Shown: positions 34,046 through 42,840, numbered from the stretch's first letter. The stretch: DNA of 64,000 nucleotides from an uncultured Saprospiraceae bacterium (GCA_938015435.1 CALLPN010000014.1:30647-94646), one strand, 5' to 3'. The notes: a model not told the origin generated them from the letters alone. Program-made: numbers and translations.

Positions 34046-34879
34046 ATGAAAGAGATTACAACGTGGACAGATTTATTTATGAATTCCTTATCGTCTTTTG
34101 GGTCAAAAATAATGGATTTTCTACCGTCTATATTTGGAGTTGTTATTATTTTTTTTGGTGGATATATAGTAGCCAGATTGGTATCATATCTCATTACCAA
34201 GTTTCTTAAGATTTCTAAGTTTGATGTAATAACTCAAAAAATACAGGCTTCCGAGTACTTACAAAAAGCAAATATATCTTTGACACCAAGTGAATTGGTT
34301 GGGAAGTTTGTATTTTGGATATTGATGTTGTTGGTGCTGATCACCGCGTCAGAGACTTTAGGTTGGGATGCTGTTTCTGAACAGATTTCTAAGCTGCTTT
34401 CGTATATACCGCGTATTTTTATCGCCATTATAATATTTTTAGTTGGGACTTATATGGCTAGCTTTGTTAGAGATATTATAGCAGGAGCTACTAATTCACT
34501 TGGTATAAGTACCGGGAGTATTATTTCTAATATCGTTTTTTATTTAATATTCATAACGGTTTGCCTTACCGCTTTGACGCAAGCAGGGGTTAATACAAGC
34601 ATCATAACATCTAAAGTCTTATTAATACTGGGAGCAATATTGCTTTCGGCATCAATCTCTTATGGTTTTGCAAGCAGAGATGTATTGACTAATGTACTGG
34701 CAGGTTTTTTTAGTAAATCTATGTATGAAAAAGGAATGGAAATCGAAGTAGATAATGTCAAAGGAACAATTGTAGAAATTACTAAAATCGGTATAGCGAT
34801 AGAAGAAGCAAATGGGGATCTTGTAGTAGTGCCTACAAGTAAATTTGTAAATTCTAATGTCAGAATAATCAATAGTTAA
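34046..34879 (+). CDS. MscS-like small-conductance mechanosensitive channel
   Basis: A 277-residue membrane protein with about four or five spans. The first half carries two copies of the TM-helix repeat type (FGGYIVARLVSYLITKF and FLVGTYMASFVRDII), as in CmpX-like proteins. Near the C-terminus the MscS beta-domain core is visible: GFASRDVLTNVLAGFF, then MEIEVDNVKGTIVEI and GDLVVVPTSKFVNSNV. It probably helps with osmotic release of ions. It lacks the long C-terminal vestibule of classical MscS. Confidence 0.85.
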   Translation: MKEITTWTDLFMNSLSSFGSKIMDFLPSIFGVVIIFFGGYIVARLVSYLITKFLKISKFDVITQKIQASEYLQKANISLTPSELVGKFVFWILMLLVLITASETLGWDAVSEQISKLLSYIPRIFIAIIIFLVGTYMASFVRDIIAGATNSLGISTGSIISNIVFYLIFITVCLTALTQAGVNTSIITSKVLLILGAILLSASISYGFASRDVLTNVLAGFFSKSMYEKGMEIEVDNVKGTIVEITKIGIAIEEANGDLVVVPTSKFVNSNVRIINS

Positions 34880-35076
34880 TTGTGTTCCTGTTTCCGAATT
34901 TTTAGTAGGCAACTGCAATACATGTATAACATTACAATGGTTAATACTGGCCAAAGAAAACAAAAGATAAACGCATTGACGGAGTAATAGCTAGTACCTG
35001 ATAGGTTGGCTATATTGATAATGAAATCGGTACAGTAAGCGTAGACTTTCATTGATAGCTTATACAGACTATCCAT
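34876..35076 (-). CDS. Small membrane protein B of a coupled pair
   Basis: A 66-residue protein with one or two membrane helices, of which the second reads SVNAFIFCFLWPVLTIVMLY. It starts within the stop region of the upstream gene (ATGGATAG), an 8-base overlap showing translational coupling. Its last codons overlap the convergent MscS-like stop. No family name is known to me, but the pair looks like a conserved two-gene unit with shared 'YY/NYG...WP' features. Confidence 0.65.
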   Translation of the reverse strand: MDSLYKLSMKVYAYCTDFIINIANLSGTSYYSVNAFIFCFLWPVLTIVMLYMYCSCLLKIRKQEHN

Positions 35077-35455
35077 TTCGCAATTGTTTTTTCATCAGTA
35101 ATATCCTTATGAATATATAGCACATCCATAATGGCCAGGCCACGACTAGTAATACTACATTCGCCAGACCATAGTTTTCAGTTTTCTTTAATCCATTAAT
35201 TATCCCAAAGTACAAGGGGTCTATCCATTCGAAATATGACGCAATAGTAGTAGCATGATGCTTCTTACAATGCGTAGTGTTATTGTGGCAGGCCCAAGTA
35301 CAAGAGACTAGGTTGTTTTCTGCCGAATTCATTGTCGATGAACCATAGATCTTGAAGTAGTGTAAATCAATTGATCCCCTTTGTGACTCATTGGTGAAGA
35401 TCATTAGGGAAAAGAGTATCGAGAGCAATAATATTGATTTTAAAAAAGTCTGCAT
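35069..35455 (-). CDS. Small membrane protein A of a coupled pair
   Basis: A 128-residue protein with an N-terminal membrane helix, an extracytoplasmic part rich in Cys and His (SCTWACHNNTTHCKKHH) and a C-terminal helix containing ENYGLANVVLLVVAWPLW with a basic tail. The CxxxC...HC..HH cluster could bind a metal or heme, or form disulfides. It is coupled to the 66-residue protein downstream. No function is known. Confidence 0.65.
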   Translation of the reverse strand: MQTFLKSILLLSILFSLMIFTNESQRGSIDLHYFKIYGSSTMNSAENNLVSCTWACHNNTTHCKKHHATTIASYFEWIDPLYFGIINGLKKTENYGLANVVLLVVAWPLWMCYIFIRILLMKKQLRNG

Positions 35456-35687
35456 ATTGAACTAATAACGCTTTTATGCGAATATTTAGCATGAAGATGT
35501 AATAATCGTTCGTTTCTTGGACCTTAATTTTCACTATTCTAAAAGTTGAATTGTGAAAATCAAAAGAGACTTAAAGCACGTAGATGGCGTTAGTAAATCA
35601 CTGATATCAATATTATAAAAAATGATAGATTGAGATCAATGCGTTCCATTAATGTCTTTGACTATAATAGATTAAACATTACTCTAA

Positions 35688-35885
35688 GACTCAATAAATA
35701 CTACATCATTAGTATGATTATGGAATATTTTGAATTCCTCGCATTCTTCTTCAATGGAACTGATAATTTGATTGCATTGAAACTCCCAAGATGATCAAAT
35801 GAATGTGTTGGAATCATTGAAGGAGCAAAAAAGTTCACTTCGCATATTAAAGACACAACATTTTAAATGATCTTTAGTATTTCAA
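35688..35885 (-). pseudogene. Possible remnant of an acidic soluble protein gene
   Basis: The minus-strand frame holds MRSELFCSFNDSNTFI, then TGA, then SSWEFQCNQIISSIEEECEE and onward to a stop. The second part has the composition of a real acidic protein such as a small immunity-type protein, but no family is recognised. A second frame in the same place is also open for about 50 codons, which lowers confidence. Confidence 0.25.
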
Positions 35886-36061
35886 GATGATCGATATTTC
35901 CGATTCGTTCAATTACTCTGGTAGCTATAGGAGGAATTATAAATGGGGGTTGGAAACAGGATGCTAAACATATTATGAATATATATATATATACGAAGCT
36001 TTTATCTGGTAAGATGTAGGATATCCAAATACCCTTGTCAAATGACAAATAATTGCTACTC

Positions 36062-36090
36062 TTTGGAATACTCTATTTCCCTTATCTTTG
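36062..36090 (+). promoter_or_regulatory. Putative recR promoter
   Basis: TATCTTTG at 36083-36090 is an exact TAnnTTTG box, with TTTG at 36062-36065 at a slightly short spacing of 17. The transcript would start near 36097, giving a leader of about 37 bases to the TTG start. Confidence 0.5.
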
Positions 36091-36133
36091 TACATATTTT
36101 ACTAGTTAACTAATATATTAATCAGCTAACAAC

Positions 36134-36745
36134 TTGAATTTTTCGTCCAAACTCCTAGAAGATACCGTAAACGCGCTTAGCAGCCTGCCAAGTGTAGGTA
36201 AGAAGTCGGCTCTTAGGCTAGCCTTACATCTGATCGCTGATGATACTGACAAGGCTAAGAAGATAGCCAGAGTTCTCGGAGTACTCCAGGATCAGATCAG
36301 ATATTGCAAGCATTGCCATAATATCTCAGATCTAGACGAGTGTGAGATCTGTATGAATCCGGTTAGAAATAAAAAAGTTCTCTGTATTGTAGAGAGTATA
36401 AGAGATGTAATCGCGATAGAAGAAACACAGGAGTTTAGTGGATTGTATCATGTACTTGGAGGCATCATATCTCCGATGGATGGTATCGGTCCAGATCAGC
36501 TCAATATTGATCAATTGGTACAACGAGTGAAAGAGCAAGATATAGACGAACTCATCATGGCATTGAGTCCAACTATAGAAGGGGAAACCACAATATACTA
36601 TATCACTAAGCTGATAGACTTGGATGCACTCAAGGTGACGACTATAGCTAGAGGAGTTTCGTTTGGTGGTGAGTTAGAATATGCAGATGAAGTAACCTTG
36701 GGTCGTAGTATTAGATCACGTGTGCCATATACCGTAGGATCATAA
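36134..36745 (+). CDS. recR: Recombination mediator RecR
   Basis: A 203-residue protein: N-terminal helix-hairpin-helix (LSSLPSVGKKSALRLALHL), a C4 zinc finger (CKHCHNISDLDECEIC), a Toprim domain (VLCIVESIRDVIAIE ... YHVLGGIISPMDGIGPD) and a Walker-B-like end. RecR acts with RecF/RecO to load RecA at gaps. The start is TTG at 36134: the frame is closed by TAA 15 bases upstream and no other start precedes the helix-hairpin-helix. It lies two bases before the glycosyltransferase gene and is probably cotranscribed. Confidence 0.93.
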   Translation: MNFSSKLLEDTVNALSSLPSVGKKSALRLALHLIADDTDKAKKIARVLGVLQDQIRYCKHCHNISDLDECEICMNPVRNKKVLCIVESIRDVIAIEETQEFSGLYHVLGGIISPMDGIGPDQLNIDQLVQRVKEQDIDELIMALSPTIEGETTIYYITKLIDLDALKVTTIARGVSFGGELEYADEVTLGRSIRSRVPYTVGS

Positions 36746-36747
36746 TT

Positions 36748-38712
36748 ATGATAGATCTAAGTATCATCATAGTCAATTATAATGTTCGGCAGTTTGTGCT
36801 GCAGACGCTCCATTCTGTCTATCAATCTCATTTAGATGGTTTATCGATCGAAGTGATTGTGGTGGATAATAATTCTGTTGATGGGAGTGTATTAGCCATA
36901 GAAGAGCATTTTCCGCAAACTAAGATACTCGCTAATAAAGATAATCCAGGTTTTTCTAAAGCTAATAATCAAGGAATAGAAATCAGTAAGGGAGAGTTTG
37001 TTTTACTGCTTAATCCAGATACAGTACTGGAAGAAAAAACATTGGCAATGTCAGTGGCTCGAATCAAAGCTGAATCCGATATCGGTGCGTTAGGTGTCAA
37101 AATGATAGACGGTACTGGTACATTTTTACCTGAGAGTAAACGTAGTTTTCCGACACCATGGAATAGTCTGACCAAGTTGTTAGGTTTATCTTCTTTATTC
37201 TCTGGAAGTAAGATAATGGGAGGATATAATCTTACATATCTCGATGAAAATATAGCCCACGATATTGATGTACTCTGCGGTGCATTTATGCTGATGCGCA
37301 AATCAGCATTAGATCAATCGGGTCTGCTCGACGAAGATTTCTTTATGTATGGAGAAGATATCGACCTATCGTATAGAATAAAGAAAGCAGGCTATAGAGT
37401 ACTCTATTATCCAGGCACAAAAATCATCCATTACAAAGGAGAAAGTACCAAGAAGTCAAGCGTCAATTACGTCAAGATATTCTATAATGCCATGATCATT
37501 TATGTTAAGAAGCATTATAAGGGTGGAGTAGCGTCTCTTTTTGTATTGATGCTTTCGATGGCAATCTATTTCAGAGCCGGCATCAGTATTGTAAGTAGAC
37601 TTTGGGATCAGCTCAAATATCCTATAGTGGATGCAGGATTAATATTAGCTGCCCTTCATGGAGCGAAGTGGCTATGGGGTAGATTTTATTATAATGATGT
37701 GGATTATTACGCAGGTACACCGATGTATGCCAATCTTGTAATCTATACATTGATATGGGTACTCTGCTTGGCTATGTATGGCCATTATTCTAAAGTGAGT
37801 AATGCCAAGTCATTATTAAGAGGTGTGAGCATAGGTACGATTCTGATCTTAGTGATATATGGATTGCTACCAATGGCGTATCGCAGTAGTAGAATGGTGT
37901 TGTTGATGGGTGCTGGGTCGGCACTGTTGATCAGCTGGATGACTACCTTGTTATGGAATAGATTGATCAGTCGTAAATGGACACTTAGTAGAAATCCAAA
38001 GTTGAATGTATTGATTGTGGGGTCTAATATGAGCGCCCAATCTATCAAAAATGTAACGACTAAATCCAACTCTAATCTTCAGCTTGTAGGTACTCTATCC
38101 ATAGATGATAGCGATCAAGAAGGAAAGGCAATTGGTACGATCCAAAACCTTAATGAGATTGCTACAGTTTACAAAGTTGATGAAATTATTTTCAGCGCTA
38201 AAGATATGACCTATGAGCAGATCATGTCTCAGATGGATCAGTTAGGAAATAGATATCAGTATAAGATTTCAGGAGATTCACATATCGGTGTGATAGGTAG
38301 TAATAGCAAAGATCATAGTGGAGAATTTTATAGTTCAGATTTACAATATAGATTGGATCAACCTTATAGTAAGAGGCAGAAAAGGGTATTTGATATTTGG
38401 AGCAGTGTAATGATTTTACTTTTGTTTCCTCTGATCTTGATGATCAATAGATTTCGTTGGAAAAGTATATCGCATGCTTGGCAAGTACTCAAAGGAAATA
38501 TGACTTGGGTGTCCTATATACCCAAAAAAGGGGCGTATGAAAATATGCCTATTATTAAGCCTTCAGTAATTGCATTGGATAGTAACACCAAACTACCATT
38601 AAGTGAAAATCAGCAACTTAGAACCAATCAAGATTATGCTAGATACTACGAAGTATGGGATGATCAAGTGATGCTATTGAGAAATCTGAATCGATTACAC
38701 ATAAGGTATTAG
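36748..38712 (+). CDS. GT2 glycosyltransferase fused to a sugar-transferase-like membrane region
   Basis: A 654-residue fusion. Residues 1-250 form a GT2 (rhamnosyltransferase-like) domain: SIIIVNYNV, VVDNNSVDGS, LLNPDT and GAFMLMRKSAL, EDIDLSYR. Residues 260-410 have several membrane helices. Residues 425-520 form a Rossmann-like nucleotide/CoA-binding region (LNVLIVGSNMSAQSIKN) typical of polyprenyl-phosphate sugar transferases, then a further membrane segment and a short tail (SYIPKKGAYENMP). The catalytic part of the sugar transferase is reduced. Polysaccharide or lipid-linked glycan synthesis is the likely role. It follows recR by two bases. Confidence 0.85.
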   Translation: MIDLSIIIVNYNVRQFVLQTLHSVYQSHLDGLSIEVIVVDNNSVDGSVLAIEEHFPQTKILANKDNPGFSKANNQGIEISKGEFVLLLNPDTVLEEKTLAMSVARIKAESDIGALGVKMIDGTGTFLPESKRSFPTPWNSLTKLLGLSSLFSGSKIMGGYNLTYLDENIAHDIDVLCGAFMLMRKSALDQSGLLDEDFFMYGEDIDLSYRIKKAGYRVLYYPGTKIIHYKGESTKKSSVNYVKIFYNAMIIYVKKHYKGGVASLFVLMLSMAIYFRAGISIVSRLWDQLKYPIVDAGLILAALHGAKWLWGRFYYNDVDYYAGTPMYANLVIYTLIWVLCLAMYGHYSKVSNAKSLLRGVSIGTILILVIYGLLPMAYRSSRMVLLMGAGSALLISWMTTLLWNRLISRKWTLSRNPKLNVLIVGSNMSAQSIKNVTTKSNSNLQLVGTLSIDDSDQEGKAIGTIQNLNEIATVYKVDEIIFSAKDMTYEQIMSQMDQLGNRYQYKISGDSHIGVIGSNSKDHSGEFYSSDLQYRLDQPYSKRQKRVFDIWSSVMILLLFPLILMINRFRWKSISHAWQVLKGNMTWVSYIPKKGAYENMPIIKPSVIALDSNTKLPLSENQQLRTNQDYARYYEVWDDQVMLLRNLNRLHIRY

Positions 38713-38837
38713 GATTTATTTTTCGATAGGTTTGGTCTAAAAAAAACATTTAATTTATAAATATGGATTGTCCATATTTATTGAAATGGGTCTTATCTTT
38801 TTTTAAGGCAGTATTCCTAATCTATTCATATTGACAA

Positions 38838-39878
38838 TTAGAAGAAGGCTAAAGAAGCTAGTAATACCAATGCAACAGAGAATATAAATATGTAAAATCC
38901 AGCAAAATAAATAGTAAGAGTTTTAACGATAGTTTTAAATACTCCTTGATTATAATATTTCTTTAGAGTAAAGAAGAAGTATATAATACTTGAGAAATAT
39001 ACTATTGCTGCAAAAACATTTATATACGGAATATTTAGTTCGAGGAATTGGATTAAAAAAATTAAATTAAATACAAGTAGCATCTTTGCGCAGGATAATA
39101 TTACAACGATCAAATGCTCTACATAATAGTAAACGCTTCGTATGTAAAGTAGCTTCATTAAGAGCGCCAATAAGAATATAAAAACGAGCACTCCCCAGAT
39201 TAATTTACTGACGAAATAGGAGGCACTTCCGCTTCTATCTTTATCTACTTTAATTAGCTGCTTTATAAATAGTTGGTCATACCACTTGGTCAAATTATAC
39301 TTTGCAAATAGACTATCTATTTCCATAGTATAAGCATCATTTCGAGTGACTTCATATTCTTTTAATTTCCACATCATGATATTGCCACCAACAAATATTT
39401 TGGTAGGTTTTTCTTTTATCTGACCGAAAATCGCATTTCGTAAAGCCAGTTCTTTCTCTATACTAATGTCTGGAGCTAATACACATATTGTAGAATCGTA
39501 AGTAGCAACATATTTTTTTTGCTCTACATTGGAGATCGCATTCATTGTACCTTTATCAAATGCTTCCGAATTCATAGCGTTGTTAAGTAGAAAAAAGGCG
39601 ATAACAAGCATCGCTAGAAAAAAGCGGATGGGATTCACATAGCTTCTTCTTTTTCCACTGGTATACTCGGTTGCTAGAAATGCAGGACGCCACATATGTT
39701 TGACACTCCTTATCAATCTACCATCGAGGTTAAATATGTTGGAAATGAAATCCTTGACCAATTGAACGATATTGAGCCGAGATTCCAGTTTTGCTTGTCC
39801 ACAAGCTTCACAAAAGCTAGCATCAGACGACATACTTGCGCCACAATTAAGACATGATAGATTAGAGTTCTGGTGCAA
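38838..39878 (-). CDS. DUF3667 zinc-ribbon membrane protein
   Basis: A protein with an N-terminal zinc ribbon (CLNCG ... CEACG), then the DUF3667 block NLDGRLIRSVKHMWRPAFLA and EYTSGKRRSYVNPIRFFLA with about five membrane helices. DUF3667 is a Bacteroidota family of unknown function. The longest ORF starts at 39950 and overlaps the divergent M20 gene by 12 bases; TTG at 39878, just before the zinc ribbon, avoids the overlap and is preferred, but no ATG precedes the ribbon, so the start is uncertain. Confidence 0.75.
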   Translation of the reverse strand: MHQNSNLSCLNCGASMSSDASFCEACGQAKLESRLNIVQLVKDFISNIFNLDGRLIRSVKHMWRPAFLATEYTSGKRRSYVNPIRFFLAMLVIAFFLLNNAMNSEAFDKGTMNAISNVEQKKYVATYDSTICVLAPDISIEKELALRNAIFGQIKEKPTKIFVGGNIMMWKLKEYEVTRNDAYTMEIDSLFAKYNLTKWYDQLFIKQLIKVDKDRSGSASYFVSKLIWGVLVFIFLLALLMKLLYIRSVYYYVEHLIVVILSCAKMLLVFNLIFLIQFLELNIPYINVFAAIVYFSSIIYFFFTLKKYYNQGVFKTIVKTLTIYFAGFYIFIFSVALVLLASLAFF

Positions 39879-39938
39879 GGGATTGTATTTCGTACATTTA
39901 TGTTTTTCTAAGATAATAAATATAAGGAAATCATCGAA

Positions 39939-41126
39939 ATGATCCAGCAAATTAAGGACTTAGCCACTCAGTTCAAAGCTGAGATGATCAAGCATCGTAG
40001 GCATCTACATATGTACCCAGAGCTCTCATTTCAAGAAGAGAAAACTGGGAAATATATCGCTCAGTATCTATCAGATCTCGGTATCCCACATTCTACTGGT
40101 TGGGTAGAGCATGGAGTTGTAGCGACCATTGAAGGAGGGCAGAATGGTCCCACTATCGCTCTCAGAGGAGATATAGATGCGTTACCAATACAAGAAGCTA
40201 ATGATGTAGCCTATAAGTCAATTAATGAAGGGAAAATGCATGCTTGTGGACATGATGTTCATACATCTAGTCTTATGGGTGTGGCTAAGATATTATGGGA
40301 AATGAAAGATCAACTCAAAGGGACAGTCAGGTTGATTTTTCAACCAGGAGAAGAGAAATTACCAGGAGGTGCTTCTATCATGATCAAAGAAGGCGTACTG
40401 ACTAATCCAAAACCGATATCGATCTATGGCCAACATGTTCATCCGCCTTTAGAGGTAGGTAAAGTAGGGTATAGGTCTGGTATGTATATGGCATCTGCTG
40501 ATGAAGTATATCTCACGGTAAACGGAAGAGGTGGCCATGGTGCACTCCCTCATAATTGTATTGATACTGTTCTGATGTCAGCACGTATTTTGGAAGCATT
40601 ACAATCAGTAGTGTCTAGACATTGTAATCCTAATATACCATCTGTATTATCGTTTGGTAAGATCAATAGTGATGGAGGAGCGACTAATGTAATTCCAGAT
40701 AATGTGCGGATCGAAGGTACCTTTCGTACCATGAACGAAGAGTGGCGATATGAAGCCCATAAACACATTACTACTATAGCACAGCATACAGCCCAATCAA
40801 TGGGTGGAACTTGTGATGTAGATATCCATGTAGGCTATCCATGCCTAGTCAATCATCCTACTGAGACCTCATTTGTACATAAATCTATGATCGATTATCT
40901 AGGTGAAGAGAATGTGGTAGAGCTTCCGATTAGATTGACAGCAGAAGACTTTTCTTATTATTCGCAAGTTAGCGATGCGTGCTTTTATCGATTAGGAACG
41001 GGTAATTCTGCTAAAGGTATTACTTCTCCAGTCCATACGCCAACCTTCGATGTCGATGAAGATGCATTGGAGATAGGTATGGGGCTCATGGCATTTTTAG
41101 CGATACGAAGATTGGAAGAAGCATAA
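39939..41126 (+). CDS. M20-family amidohydrolase (hippurate/N-acyl-amino-acid hydrolase-like)
   Basis: A 395-residue dinuclear zinc peptidase-like enzyme. Metal sites are visible in ALRGDIDALPI, HACGHDVHTSSL, QPGEE and the C-terminal HTPTFDVDEDAL. The closest group is the amidohydrolases of N-acyl or N-carbamoyl amino acids, IAA-amino-acid hydrolase and carboxypeptidase type. No signal peptide, so cytoplasmic. Divergent from the DUF3667 gene. Substrate cannot be told. Confidence 0.9.
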   Translation: MIQQIKDLATQFKAEMIKHRRHLHMYPELSFQEEKTGKYIAQYLSDLGIPHSTGWVEHGVVATIEGGQNGPTIALRGDIDALPIQEANDVAYKSINEGKMHACGHDVHTSSLMGVAKILWEMKDQLKGTVRLIFQPGEEKLPGGASIMIKEGVLTNPKPISIYGQHVHPPLEVGKVGYRSGMYMASADEVYLTVNGRGGHGALPHNCIDTVLMSARILEALQSVVSRHCNPNIPSVLSFGKINSDGGATNVIPDNVRIEGTFRTMNEEWRYEAHKHITTIAQHTAQSMGGTCDVDIHVGYPCLVNHPTETSFVHKSMIDYLGEENVVELPIRLTAEDFSYYSQVSDACFYRLGTGNSAKGITSPVHTPTFDVDEDALEIGMGLMAFLAIRRLEEA

Positions 41127-41134
41127 AGAATTGT

Positions 41135-41178
41135 CCCAAAAAATAAGTGGATTGAAATGAATGTCATTTGGGCTTTTT
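41135..41178 (+). terminator. Putative terminator after the M20 gene
   Basis: CCCAAA (41135-41140) pairs with TTTGGG (41167-41172) across a 26-base loop and CTTTTT follows. The stem is short, so this is only moderately convincing. Confidence 0.4.
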
Positions 41179-41230
41179 CAATTTTATTAAGTGGCTCAAA
41201 ATCAATTACTTCCGTTTTTGAATTAGTGGC

Positions 41231-41489
41231 AGAGCCGCTATTTTAATAGGAATAATTCTACAAACTTATCTAGATTGGTAAACTCCGAGTAATTCGTGGA
41301 CAAAAACATGTTCTCGATTGAAGTGATCTCAGAAGTATAGAAAAGGTCCACGAATTAATCGGATTAAAACGAATACAATTGATACGTGTTTAATTTCACC
41401 GATTATCAGAAAACTAGTTTTCTTTTTTGTTTGAAGAAGTACCTTCTGATTACCAAATTCAAGTAGAAGTTTAAGTAAGGAATAGAGAC
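41231..41489 (+). repeat. 259-nt repeat, copy R1
   Basis: First full unit. Landmarks are AGAGCCGCTATTTTAATAGG at the left edge, the inverted pair TAATTCGTGGAC (41290-41301) / GTCCACGAATTA (41346-41357) enclosing a 44-base loop, a run TCGGATTAAAACGAAT after it, and the palindrome AGAAAACTAGTTTTCT (41408-41423) followed by T6. It is joined head to tail with R2 at a period of 259. The length is not a multiple of three and no long ORF is present. Confidence 0.9.
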
Positions 41490-41688
41490 AGAGTCTCTAT
41501 TTTAATAGGAGTAATTCTATGAACCTATCTAGATTGGTAAACTCCGAGTAATTCGTGGACAAAAGATATGTTCTCGATTGAAGTGATCTTAAAAGGAATA
41601 AACAAGGTCCACGAATTAATCGGATTAAAACGAATACAATTGATACGTGTTTAATTTCACCGATTATCAGAAAACTAGTTTTCTTTTT
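41490..41688 (+). repeat. 259-nt repeat, copy R2 (right end missing)
   Basis: Second unit, nearly identical to R1 through the TTTTCTTTTT after the palindrome, then cut off at about 41688 where unique sequence leading to the GxxExxY gene begins. Left edge is AGAGTCTCTATTTTAATAGG, as in R4. Confidence 0.9.
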
Positions 41689-41726
41689 ATATTAGAATTA
41701 AAAAGAGTCGGTTTTCAGTAGAAGAT

Positions 41727-42113
41727 TTAACTTTTTTGCGGTTTAAGTAGTCGTTTAAACTGAAGTTTAGGACTACCAAAATTAACAATGAGTCCTAGTT
41801 CGTAATTACTCGCTTTTAGATAATTTATTGTTTGGCCGTAATGCTTCAATGAAATCTCACTTAGGGCTTTAGCTTCAAGTATTATTTTGTTGTATACCGT
41901 AAAATCAGCTAAATACCTTGTTGGTAAAGTAATTCCTTCATAGATAAGCTTGAATTGGTGCTCTCTCGAATATTTTATGTTTCTAAGTTCAAGTTCAATC
42001 TCTAAGGCGTCGCAATACACCTTTTCTAAGAATCCATGACCTAGTTCTCTATGCACTTTCATACAGCAACTAATTATTTCATACGATTCCTTATGATATA
42101 TGATATTATCCAT
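41727..42113 (-). CDS. GxxExxY protein
   Basis: A 128-residue protein of the GxxExxY family, related to PD-(D/E)XK nucleases. The name motif is GFLEKVY in VHRELGHGFLEKVYCDAL; a conserved acidic patch follows in the strand ADFTVYNKIILEAKAL (nuclease-like D...E-x-K) and the C-terminus contains NYLKASNYELGLIVNFG. Biological role is unknown. It is flanked on each side by two or three copies of a 259-nt repeat and has no obvious gene partner, so gene and repeats may be one mobile or amplified unit. Confidence 0.88.
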   Translation of the reverse strand: MDNIIYHKESYEIISCCMKVHRELGHGFLEKVYCDALEIELELRNIKYSREHQFKLIYEGITLPTRYLADFTVYNKIILEAKALSEISLKHYGQTINYLKASNYELGLIVNFGSPKLQFKRLLKPQKS

Positions 42114-42195
42114 GCTTCTAATTTCTAATTATTGTGAAGATAGTAAATATTCTAAAAGTGGATCGAAAATGAGTCGGTTGTGGATTGCTAGTGGC

Positions 42196-42454
42196 AGAGC
42201 CGCTATTTTAATAAGAATAATTCTACAAACTTATCTAGATTGGTAAACTCCGAGTAATTCGTGGACAAAAACATGTTCTCGATTGAAGTGATCTCAGAAG
42301 TATAGAAAAGGTCCACGAATGAATCGGATTAAAACGAATACAATTGATACGTGTTTAATTTCACCGATTATCAGAAAACTAGTTTTCTTTTTTGTTTGAA
42401 GAAGTACCTTCCGATTACCGAATTCAAGTAGAAGTTTAAGTAAGGAATAGAGAC
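42196..42454 (+). repeat. 259-nt repeat, copy R3
   Basis: Full unit on the right side of the GxxExxY gene. Its left edge (TAGTGGCAGAGCCGCTATTTT) is the same as that of R1, not of R2 or R4, so R1-R2 and R3-R4-R5 look like two copies of the same array separated by the gene. Confidence 0.9.
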
Positions 42455-42713
42455 AGAGTCTCTATTTTAATAGGAGAAATTCTATGAACCTATCTAGATT
42501 GGTAAACTCCGAGTAATTCGTGGACAAAAAACATGTTCTCGATTGAAGTGATCTCAGAAGTATAGAAAAGGTCCACGAATGAATCGGATTAAAACGAATA
42601 CAATTGATACGTGTTTAATTTTACCGATTATCAGAAAACCAGGTTTCTTTTTTGCTTGAAAAAGTACTTTCGGATTACCAAATTAAAGTAGAAGTTTGAG
42701 TAAGGAATAGAGA
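42455..42713 (+). repeat. 259-nt repeat, copy R4
   Basis: Full unit joined to R3 at a period of exactly 259. Left edge AGAGTCTCTATTTTAATAGG as in R2. It has more substitutions than R1-R3 near the palindrome, where AGTTTTC has become AGGTTTC. Confidence 0.9.
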
Positions 42714-42785
42714 CAGAGTTGCTATTTTAATAGGAGAAATTCTATGAACCTATCTAGATTGGTAAACTCCGTGTAATTCGTGGAC
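42714..42785 (+). repeat. 259-nt repeat, copy R5 (truncated)
   Basis: Only the first 72 bases are present, ending at the first arm of the inverted repeat (AATTCGTGGAC), where it is joined to the terminator region of the M23 peptidase gene. Confidence 0.85.
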
Positions 42786-42810
42786 GGAATATATCGCACT
42801 CAATAAGTAC

Positions 42811-42840
42811 AAAAAAAGCCTTCGCATTACTGCAAAGGCT
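42811..42840 (-). terminator. Terminator of the M23 peptidase gene
   Basis: On the minus strand AGCCTTTGC pairs with GCGAAGGCT (one mismatch), followed by seven U. It lies 53 bases after the stop and just beside the truncated R5 repeat. Confidence 0.8.

Larger units (their letters stand above)
35456..36133. other. Gene-free region with a possible decayed gene
   Basis: No intact gene is seen in 678 bases. On the minus strand about 35690-35885 one frame reads like protein on both sides of an in-frame TGA (ends IIECEEF-like acidic sequence and FIES before TAG at about 35691), and other frames are also partly open. The recR promoter lies at its right end. Confidence 0.45.

Noticed and set aside
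34652..34963. 103-codon minus-strand ORF overlapping the MscS-like gene
   Set aside because: It overlaps the conserved MscS beta domain on the other strand and the small membrane protein gene; a shadow.
35863..36048. 61-codon minus-strand ORF before recR
   Set aside because: It runs through AT-rich low-complexity sequence (a TA dinucleotide run), has no domain, and crosses the recR control region.
41231..42785. Repeat array as a CRISPR
   Set aside because: The units are 259 bases long and directly joined, with no variable spacers and no cas genes.
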